A stretch of 64,000 nucleotides of DNA from VRUE01 sp963702035. Its GTDB lineage: Bacteria > Actinomycetota > Thermoleophilia > Solirubrobacterales > 70-9. The translations under genes were made by a program, and so were the position numbers. Where the stretch lies: contig OY969700.1 in NCBI GenBank assembly GCA_963702035.1, positions 2,549,704 through 2,613,703 on the forward strand. Direction: 5' to 3'. The notes beneath the pieces were generated by a model that saw nothing but the letters and a program-made list of their open reading frames with translations, was not told where the DNA came from and made no database searches. This document shows, in pieces, positions 35,054-41,832 of this stretch (the stretch's first letter is position 1; each line of letters starts with the position of its first letter).

Positions 35054-35166
35054 GGAGGGGTCGGGTACTACTCCCGACTCAACTTTTTCGGTGTGGTGTT
35101 CTGCGGTTGTCCGAGATCGGATTGACGAAAAAGTACAAGCCGTCGGGAGCAGTACCCGACCCCTCC
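35054..35166 (-). repeat. Long-arm inverted repeat, family gamma (25-bp arms)
   Basis: Arms 35054-35078 and 35142-35166 match at 24 of 25 positions, with a 63-nt interior; each arm is itself a hairpin (GTCGGG..CCCGAC). Read on the minus strand the interior begins CTTGTACTTTTTCGTCA and ends CCGAAAAAGTTGA, shared with the element at 60862-60975. An inner stem ACTTTTTCG / CGAAAAAGT is present. On the minus strand it starts four bases after the MarP-like gene, in sense orientation. Confidence 0.87.
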
Positions 35167-35170
35167 TCTC

Positions 35171-36322
35171 TCAACTCGTGCAGGGACCCGTGTCAACAGG
35201 CGCCGCCGCCGTCTCGTTGTGAATAGCTTCTTGGACGATTTCGTTCGGGACGGCGAAGCCACCTGGGGGGCCGGTGGTGGTCGCGGCGAAGACGGTTGCC
35301 ATTACTCGCCCCCTTGAATCGACCAGGGGGCCACCGGAGTTGCCGCTGCGCACGCTGCCACGCAAAAAAGCGATCGGGCGCTGGATCGGGCCCTTGCCGT
35401 AGGAGTCCTCGCTGATCACGTCGCTGGTATCGCCAAGGCGGGCGGCGGCGACTGCGTAGGGACCGTTCTCGGGGTAGCCGAGGACCGCGCCGGCAGTGCC
35501 GCGCTGTGGGTCAGGGGCGGTTCCCAGCGCGGGGATCGAGGGGGCGTCGATCCGCAGCAGCGCCAGGTCGTTGCCCGGGTCGTAGTGAACCGGGGTGGCG
35601 TCGAGGGAAGCGCCGTCGATCGTGGTCACCGTGGTGTCGTCCTCGCCGGCGACCACGTGGGCATTGGTGACGACGAGACCCGGCTGGACGACCCAGCCGG
35701 ACCCCTCGACGCCGAGGCCGCAGGCGGTGCCCAGCACACGCACCACCGAGCGGCTGGCCCGCGCCACGTCCGGGTCGGAGGCGATCCCCGGATCCGGTGG
35801 GGGCACGGGGGTGGTCGGGCCGGCAATCGACGGAGCCGGGTTGACGCGGTTGAGCGCGTTGAGGACCGGGCCGGATGGCGGCAGCAGGTCGTTGAGGCCG
35901 CGCAGGATCTCCGAGCGCTGCACGTCGCCCCGCAACTGTGCGGTGCCCGGAGCGTGTAACGCCACCGCGCCGAAGACCCAGGTCAGCCCCAGCGCCACGG
36001 CGGCGATCAGCGCGGCGCCACCGGCGCCGTCGGCCAGGTGCAGCGCCCGGCCGCGGACCACGTGCTCGCGCAGTCCCAGGGCGAGGCTCTCCAGCGTCAC
36101 CGCGATCACCGCACCGGCCAGCAGCGCGCCCAGCGCGGCGAAGAGCGGCGCGTAGGGTGAGTTCGAGCCTTCGTTGAGCAGCAGCGGCCCGAGCCGGCTG
36201 CCGGCCAGGGCCCCGGTGCCGAACCCGAGCAGGGTGAGCATCCCGACGATCAATCCCTGCCGGTAGCCCCACATGGCGAATGCGATCGTGAAGGCGACGA
36301 TCGCCCAGTCGAGAACGGTCAT
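35171..36322 (-). CDS. MarP-like membrane serine protease (CvpA + trypsin-like)
   Basis: The 383-residue protein has four N-terminal membrane segments of the CvpA/colicin V type (for example AIVAFTIAFAMWGYRQGLIVG) followed by a periplasmic trypsin-like protease domain with the catalytic triad in VVTNAHVVAG (His), DPGNDLALLRI (Asp) and RSGNSGGPLVD (Ser). Two cysteines near the protease start and end may bridge. Mycobacterial MarP with this architecture protects against acid and oxidative stress. ATG at 36322 is preferred. Confidence 0.88.
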   Translation of the reverse strand: MTVLDWAIVAFTIAFAMWGYRQGLIVGMLTLLGFGTGALAGSRLGPLLLNEGSNSPYAPLFAALGALLAGAVIAVTLESLALGLREHVVRGRALHLADGAGGAALIAAVALGLTWVFGAVALHAPGTAQLRGDVQRSEILRGLNDLLPPSGPVLNALNRVNPAPSIAGPTTPVPPPDPGIASDPDVARASRSVVRVLGTACGLGVEGSGWVVQPGLVVTNAHVVAGEDDTTVTTIDGASLDATPVHYDPGNDLALLRIDAPSIPALGTAPDPQRGTAGAVLGYPENGPYAVAAARLGDTSDVISEDSYGKGPIQRPIAFLRGSVRSGNSGGPLVDSRGRVMATVFAATTTGPPGGFAVPNEIVQEAIHNETAAAPVDTGPCTS

Positions 36323-36344
36323 GTGGTAATCCAAGCAGGCCCGT

Positions 36345-36366
36345 CACTTACGTTCAGTAAGCTGAG
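36345..36366. promoter_or_regulatory. Candidate HxlR operator
   Basis: TCACTTAC and GTAAGCTGA form an inverted repeat around GTTCA between the divergent protease and HxlR-type regulator genes. Its closeness to the regulator start suggests autoregulation. The spacing and AT-rich CTTAC/GTAAG halves are what winged-helix HxlR dimers tend to bind. Confidence 0.5.
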
Positions 36367-36370
36367 CGAA

Positions 36371-36706
36371 GTGGAGGCCGTATCTGCCCAAGAACAGCCC
36401 CCCGGCGTCTGCCCTCACTTCCACGCGGCGATCGAGCTGATCGGCAAGCGCTGGACCGGGGCGATCGTCTTTGCCCTGACCGAGGGGCCGCTGCGCTTCG
36501 GTGAGCTTGCCAAGGCGGTGCCGGGACTCTCCGACCGCCTGCTCTCGCAGCGCCTGCGCGAGCTCGAGCAGGAGGGCTTGGTGGAGCGCGAGGTGGAACC
36601 CGGCTCGCCGGTGCACGTCACCTACTCGCTGACCGAGGCCGGCGCGGAGCTGCGCCCGACCATCGCCGAGCTGAAGTTGTGGGCCAAACGCTGGCGCTCT
36701 GAGTAG
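36371..36706 (+). CDS. HxlR-family transcriptional regulator
   Basis: A winged helix-turn-helix protein of about 111 residues with the HxlR signature: CPHFHAAIELIGKRWTGAIVFAL at the start, RFGELAKAVPGLSDRLLSQRLRELEQEGLV (recognition helix and turn) and YSLTEAGAEL. The N-terminal Cys of these proteins can be a redox switch. The start is taken as GTG at 36371; an upstream ATG at 36323 would place the operator in the coding region. Confidence 0.85.
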   Translation: MEAVSAQEQPPGVCPHFHAAIELIGKRWTGAIVFALTEGPLRFGELAKAVPGLSDRLLSQRLRELEQEGLVEREVEPGSPVHVTYSLTEAGAELRPTIAELKLWAKRWRSE

Positions 36707-36716
36707 CCTCACCCAG

Positions 36717-38009
36717 GTGGAAGAGCTACCTGGGCCGTTTCCTGTGGGGCGTTATGCACGCAAGCTCGAAGAGGAGATGCGCCGTCGAGCGCGGGTATCT
36801 CTTATTGGCGAGGTCACTGGACTCAGCCGGAGCAAAGCCCAAGCGTATTTCGAGTTGCGCGATGCCGAGGGTGCTGTGCCTTGCGCAATCTGGCTGAACG
36901 AGCTCGAAAAACTTGAACTTCCAGAGCAGGGTCTGCGTGACGGAGCCGAAGTCGTAATTGGTGGAGGCCCCGACTACTACCGGGGTGGGTCGCAGGCGTC
37001 GCCCAGCTTCTTCTTCCGCGCAACCCATATCCGCCTCGCCGGCGAGGGCGATCTGCTGGCGCGGCTGGACGCGCTGCGCAAACAGCTGCGTGCCGAGGGG
37101 CTGTTCGAGCTGCAAAAGCAGCTGACCCGACCGCGCCTGCCGAAGACGATCGGGGTGGTCACGGCAGAGAGCGGCGCGGCCAGGCGCGACCTGCTCGCCG
37201 GCCTGCAGAGGCGGGGGTGGGCTGGAACCGTGATCTGGGCCTTTGCGCCGGTCCAGGACCGGCGCGCCGCTCCCGCTATCGGCGCGGCGATTCAGGAGCT
37301 CGCGGCGACGCCGGCGGTCGAGGCGATCGTCGTCACCCGCGGCGGCGGCAGCCTCGCCGACCTCTGGGCGTTCTGCGACGAGACCCTCTGCCGCACGGTG
37401 GCGATGCTGCGCGTGCCGGTGATCAGCGCCGTCGGCCACGAGCGCGACTCGACCCTGATCGACGATGTCGCCGCGGTCGCCTGCTCGACCCCGACCCACG
37501 CCGCCGAGGCGGTTGTGCCGCTCGATTGCCTCGCCGCGCGCGCCGCGTTGACCCGCAGCGCCGTCGCGCTGCGGCGGGCGGGGGAGGGCGCCGTGGGCAC
37601 CCGCAGCCGGCACCTGGTGGCGCTGGCCCGCGGCCCGGCGCGGGCATTGCGGCGCGAGCGAGTCGCGCTCAACCAGAAGACGCGGGAGATCCGCGCTTCC
37701 TCCGAGCGCGGCCTGGCCGAGCGCCGCGGCTTCCAGCGCCGGCTCGCCTCGGTCGTGCTCGCGCGTGCCGCCCGCCGTGCCGCCGGCGCGGACGCGGACA
37801 GCAAGCGCGAGGCATTGCGGCGGGCGCAGGTGGCGTTCCGCGCGCACGAACCCGAGCGCACCCTGGAACGCGGCTACGCCCTCGCCGAGGACAGCGGCGG
37901 GGAGCCGGTGACGAGCGCCGCCGCCGCACTCGCCGCCAAGCACGTCAGACTGCGCTTCGCCGACGGCGGCGTCGGCGCCGAGATCGATCGAGACGGGGGT
38001 GGGGGATGA
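36717..38009 (+). CDS. xseA: Exodeoxyribonuclease VII large subunit
   Basis: Degrades single-stranded DNA to oligonucleotides with XseB. The 430 residues start from GTG, with an OB-fold (RVSLIGEVTGLSRSKAQAYFELRD), a catalytic core (TIGVVTAESGAARRDLLAGL, EAIVVTRGGGSLADLWAF, ISAVGHERDSTLIDDVA) and an arginine/alanine-rich coiled-coil tail that holds the small subunits. The stop overlaps the xseB start (ATGA). Confidence 0.94.
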   Translation: MEELPGPFPVGRYARKLEEEMRRRARVSLIGEVTGLSRSKAQAYFELRDAEGAVPCAIWLNELEKLELPEQGLRDGAEVVIGGGPDYYRGGSQASPSFFFRATHIRLAGEGDLLARLDALRKQLRAEGLFELQKQLTRPRLPKTIGVVTAESGAARRDLLAGLQRRGWAGTVIWAFAPVQDRRAAPAIGAAIQELAATPAVEAIVVTRGGGSLADLWAFCDETLCRTVAMLRVPVISAVGHERDSTLIDDVAAVACSTPTHAAEAVVPLDCLAARAALTRSAVALRRAGEGAVGTRSRHLVALARGPARALRRERVALNQKTREIRASSERGLAERRGFQRRLASVVLARAARRAAGADADSKREALRRAQVAFRAHEPERTLERGYALAEDSGGEPVTSAAAALAAKHVRLRFADGGVGAEIDRDGGGG

Positions 38010-38224
38010 GCGAGGCACCAGAGTCCTATGAGGCCGCCGTCGAGCGGCTCGAGCAGATCATCGACCGTCTCGACTCCGGTCAGGCCGGCCTGCGCGAAAC
38101 GCTCGATCTCTGCCGCGAGGGCCGTGAGCTCGTCACCTACTGCTCGACCGAGCTCGACGCGGTCAGCGAGGGCCTGGAAGAGCTGCGACTCGACGAGCTT
38201 GCGGCCAAACTCGAGCCGTCCTGA
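38006..38224 (+). CDS. xseB: Exodeoxyribonuclease VII small subunit
   Basis: A 72-residue acidic two-helix protein (ESYEAAVERLEQIIDRLDSGQAGLRETLDLCREG) typical of XseB, overlapping xseA by four bases. The last codon and stop abut the left arm of the inverted repeat at 38225. Confidence 0.92.
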   Translation: MSEAPESYEAAVERLEQIIDRLDSGQAGLRETLDLCREGRELVTYCSTELDAVSEGLEELRLDELAAKLEPS

Positions 38225-38327
38225 CCTGAGGTCGCCTGACCGGCGCATACCGGCGTCCTCGGTCGCTCACGTGCAGAGCACGCTTCGCTCCCTGTGTCCT
38301 TGGTCTGCTTGGTCAGACGACCTCAGG
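38225..38327 (+). repeat. Long-arm inverted repeat, family alpha (17-bp arms), intact
   Basis: Arms 38225-38241 and 38311-38327 match at 16 of 17 positions. The 69-nt interior (GGCGCAT....TCTGCTT) is 88 percent identical to that of the IS-split copy at 1446/3076, but only the inner six bases of the arms (CTGACC/GGTCAG) are shared; the outer eleven differ completely. An inner hairpin CGTGC-AGA-GCACG is conserved. The element runs from the xseB stop into the stop codon of the convergent helicase-nuclease gene. Confidence 0.88.
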
Positions 38328-41300
38328 GCCCGAGCAGAGGCGGTTTAGGGCTGGACAGTCGCGGCAGAGGTCCCAGCTGCGCTGCTCTACCGCGGCCACC
38401 GGAAACTCGCCGGTGCCGATCCGGGCGATGACCGCCGCCAGCGCCTCGCGCCCCCGTTGCATCGCCTCGCTGTCGAGCAGCTCGATCACGGGTTCCTCCG
38501 GCTGCTCGAGGAAGACGTAGGCGACCTCGACCTCCTCGACATCGTGTGCCTCGGCGACCGCGAGGGCGTAGATCGTCTTCTGGGTCGCGTACTTGGCGGC
38601 GCGCTCGGCCGGCGAGGAGCCGCCCAGGCGGTCGGTCTTGTAGTCGATGACGAGGGGCGGGGCGCCATCGCGCTCGACCAGCAGGTCGATCGAGCCACGC
38701 AGCGTCGTGTCGGCGACGCCGAGGAGCAGGGGCACCTCGGCCCGGCAGCTCGCGCTCGGCACTCGCACCCGCTCGCGCAACAGGCTGGAGCCGAGCCAGG
38801 CGCGCACGGGGGCGAGCAGCGCGGCCTCCGTCTCCTCCGTGGGCTCGCGCCACTCGTTGGCCGCACTCCACTCGAGCAGCGAGTGCACGGCCGCACCTCG
38901 GGCCGCCGCTTCTCCTCGCTTCCCTGGCCCACCTTCAGCGCTTGCGTTCGTCCTTTGTGGCGCTATACCGGACAAAGGACGAACGCGGTCGCCGAGACCG
39001 AGCACGCGCTCCATGTAGAAGCGGTACGCGCATTCCTCATAGGAGGCGATCGCCGTGTAGGAGAGGGGGCGATTTGGGACTGCGGGTGGGCGACGCGTTG
39101 GCAGTGGCGCCTCGCCCCCGCCGAGGGTTGCCGGCGCCACTGGCTCGCGCCGCGTCGCGGTCAGCTCGATGGCCCGCTCGGGCGAGGGCAGGCTCACTCG
39201 CACAGCGATCCGCGAAGGCGCGAGGCTCGCATCGAGACCCTCGCGAGGCCGTGGGGCGGGGATCTCGATCGCCGAGTCGCCCTCGCGGTCGACCTCGAAG
39301 CCGTCGAGGATGCGCTCGATCACGGGCGTGCCGGGTTGCGTCGCCCGCCCTGGCCGCGGCATCGCAATGCCGCTGAGGATCAGCCGCTCGCGCGCTCGGG
39401 TCGCGGCGACGTGGAAGAGGCGCAGCTCCTCCGCCGCTTCGCGCTGCTGCGCCTCCGCGCAGAGCTCCTCGTGCGCGAAGAGGTTGAGCGAGGCGGCGCC
39501 GAGGCGGCGCAGCTGTAGCCCCACCCGAGGCTCTGCCTGCTCGTGACCGAGCGTCAACGCCGGCAGTCGCGATCCGGCCAGCAGCCGCCGCGAGAGGTTG
39601 GGGACGGCGACGACGCCGAACTCGAGCCCCTTGGCGCTGTGCACGGTCATGATCCGCACCCCGTCGTGCCCCTCGATCGCGCTTGCCGCCTCCGCCTCCG
39701 CGTCGGCTTCGGCGCGGGCGAGGAGGAAGTCGAGCAGGCCGCGCAGGTCGCGTCCCTCGCGGGCCTCGAACTCTTCGGCCAGGCGCATCAGCTTGCGTAC
39801 GTTGGCGAAGCGCGCCTCGCCCGAGGGACGCATCAGGACCGCCAGGTCATACCCGGTCTCGGCGACCGCGGCGTCGATCAAACCCGCGAGCGACAGCCGC
39901 CCGGCCCGCGCGCGCAGCCCGCCGACCGTGCCCGCGAAGTCGCGCAGCAGGGCCAGCTCCGACTCCGGGATCTCCGTCAGTCGCTCTGGGTCCTCCATCT
40001 CGCCCTCGCCCAGGACCGCCGCCCGCTCGAGTGCCGGCCAGACGTGCCGCCGCCGGCCCGCCGCCGCGCGCAACAGCCATAGCGTGTCCGGGGCGGCGCC
40101 GCAGGCGGGGGAGGCGAGCGCGCCGAACAGGGCCTGGTCGTCGAGCGGGTTGGCGATCGTCGCCAGCAGGGCGCAGACGTCGGCGACCTGCTGCTGGGAC
40201 CAGTAACCACGGCCGCCGATCGTGTAGGGGCGCAGGCCGGCGCGCTCCAGCGAGTCCTCGTAGGCATCGAGGTGGGTGAAGGCGCGCAGCAGGACGACCA
40301 TCTCGCCGCGCTCGACGCCGCTCTCGGCGAGCTCGCTGAGCCGCATAGCGAGGAAGCGAGCCTCGGCCAGGTGGTTCGGTGGAGTGTCGGCATCGGTCGC
40401 CGGCGCCAAGTCGATTCCCTCGCCGTCCCAGCCGTCGCGCGCGGTCAGCAACAGCTCCACCGCCGGCCCATTTCCGGGCGGCTCGGCTTGTTGGGGCAGG
40501 GCGCCGACGCGGAGCGGACGGAAGGCGTCGCCGAGCAGCTTCTCGCCGATCGCGTTGACGGCGCCGATCACCTCGGGGCGCGAGCGGAAGTTGCCGCTCA
40601 GCTCGATCGCCGCCGCGTCGTCGCTCTGCTCGACCGCGCGTCGCCGCTCACGGAAGACGTCGAGGTCGGCGTGGCGGAAGCCGTAGATCGACTGCAGCTC
40701 GTCGCCGACGACCATCAGCTCCGAGCGCGGTCCACGCAGCGCCTCGATCAAGCGCAGCTGCAGCCGGTTGGTGTCCTGGAACTCGTCGACCAGCAGGTGG
40801 CTGAAGCGCGTCCGGTAGGCGTTGCCGATCTCCTCGCGTTCGAGCAGGCGCACGGCGCGCAGCTGCAGGTCCTCGAAGTCGAGCCCTTCGCGGCGCTCCT
40901 TGGCCGCCTCGAAGCGCCGCGAGAAGAGAGCGAGGAGCTCGGCGATCTGCCGGTAGGCCTCGCCTCCCTCACCGGCCTCCGCGGCGCGGGCGACCGCCGC
41001 GTCGATCGCCTCCCGGTAGGCGTTCATCGATTTCGCCTTGCTGTCGGTCCGCAGCGCGGTCAGCTCGTTGAGATCCGGGACGCCGTCGCCGAGCACGGCC
41101 AGGGCCCGTTCGACCAGTTCGCGACCGGCGTTGGTCGGCTTCAGCTCCTCGAGCGTCTGCGCCGCGACCGTGGCGGCCCGGCGGACGGCGGCCTCGGGAT
41201 CCGGCGTGGGTGGGTCCGGCAGGCGAGGGGCGGCGACTCCGCGGCTGCGCAGCTCGGCGTGGATGCCGCTGACGATCGCCCGCAGGCCACCGATCTCGAA

Positions 41301-41774
41301 GGCGGCGACGGTCCGCTCGCGCGCTGCGTCCCCGTCGGCGAGGAATTCGACCAGGGCGTCGTCGAACGCCTCGCGCGCGGCGCGCTCGGTCTCGGGCGCG
41401 TCGAGGACGCGGAAGCGAGGATCGACCCCGGCCGCCACCGGGTGGCCGGCGAGCAGCCGGTTGCAGAAGCCGTGGATGGTCGTCACCCAGGCACCGCCGA
41501 TCGTCGCCAGCAGCTCACGGGCGCGCTGGGACCCGTCGCCGGCGCGCAACTCGAGCTGGGCGCGGATGCGCTGCCGCAGCTCGGCCGCCGCCTTGTCGGT
41601 GAAGGTGAAGGCGAGGACCGCGTCGGGGGCGACGCCGAGGTCGCAGACGAGGCGGCAGTAGCGATCGACCATGACCCCGGTCTTGCCGGTCCCGGCCCCG
41701 GCCTCGACAAGGACGTCGTGGCCACGGGCCTCGATCGCCAGCGACTGTTCCGGGGTGGGCGTGCGCTCGCTCAT
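38313..41774 (-). CDS. addA: AddA/RecB-like UvrD-family helicase-nuclease
   Basis: DNA end-processing enzyme for recombinational repair. The 1153 residues start at the ATG at 41774 (MSERTPTPEQSLAIEA), with Walker A AGAGTGKTG near residue 30, AFTFTDKAAAELRQRI (motif Ia), VDEFQDTN (Walker B), and IMTVHSAKGLEF (motif V), followed by a C-terminal RecB-type nuclease domain with LVIDYKTDRLGG. It is downstream of the AddB-like gene on the same strand, 58 bp apart. Its stop lies in the right arm of the repeat at 38225. Confidence 0.9.
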   Translation of the reverse strand: MSERTPTPEQSLAIEARGHDVLVEAGAGTGKTGVMVDRYCRLVCDLGVAPDAVLAFTFTDKAAAELRQRIRAQLELRAGDGSQRARELLATIGGAWVTTIHGFCNRLLAGHPVAAGVDPRFRVLDAPETERAAREAFDDALVEFLADGDAARERTVAAFEIGGLRAIVSGIHAELRSRGVAAPRLPDPPTPDPEAAVRRAATVAAQTLEELKPTNAGRELVERALAVLGDGVPDLNELTALRTDSKAKSMNAYREAIDAAVARAAEAGEGGEAYRQIAELLALFSRRFEAAKERREGLDFEDLQLRAVRLLEREEIGNAYRTRFSHLLVDEFQDTNRLQLRLIEALRGPRSELMVVGDELQSIYGFRHADLDVFRERRRAVEQSDDAAAIELSGNFRSRPEVIGAVNAIGEKLLGDAFRPLRVGALPQQAEPPGNGPAVELLLTARDGWDGEGIDLAPATDADTPPNHLAEARFLAMRLSELAESGVERGEMVVLLRAFTHLDAYEDSLERAGLRPYTIGGRGYWSQQQVADVCALLATIANPLDDQALFGALASPACGAAPDTLWLLRAAAGRRRHVWPALERAAVLGEGEMEDPERLTEIPESELALLRDFAGTVGGLRARAGRLSLAGLIDAAVAETGYDLAVLMRPSGEARFANVRKLMRLAEEFEAREGRDLRGLLDFLLARAEADAEAEAASAIEGHDGVRIMTVHSAKGLEFGVVAVPNLSRRLLAGSRLPALTLGHEQAEPRVGLQLRRLGAASLNLFAHEELCAEAQQREAAEELRLFHVAATRARERLILSGIAMPRPGRATQPGTPVIERILDGFEVDREGDSAIEIPAPRPREGLDASLAPSRIAVRVSLPSPERAIELTATRREPVAPATLGGGEAPLPTRRPPAVPNRPLSYTAIASYEECAYRFYMERVLGLGDRVRPLSGIAPQRTNASAEGGPGKRGEAAARGAAVHSLLEWSAANEWREPTEETEAALLAPVRAWLGSSLLRERVRVPSASCRAEVPLLLGVADTTLRGSIDLLVERDGAPPLVIDYKTDRLGGSSPAERAAKYATQKTIYALAVAEAHDVEEVEVAYVFLEQPEEPVIELLDSEAMQRGREALAAVIARIGTGEFPVAAVEQRSWDLCRDCPALNRLCSGPEVV

Positions 41775-41791
41775 GGTCGACTCGCCGCTGT

Positions 41792-41825
41792 GGACTTTTG
41801 ACGTGCTACTGGACGTAGAAAGTCC
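41792..41825 (-). promoter_or_regulatory. Hairpin between addB-like and addA-like genes
   Basis: GGACTTTTGACGT and ACGTAGAAAGTCC pair at 11 of 13 positions around an 8-nt loop in the 58-bp spacer. It could be an RNA-processing or attenuation site that sets the ratio of the two subunits. Sequence evidence only. Confidence 0.4.
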
Positions 41826-41832
41826 GAAGCGT

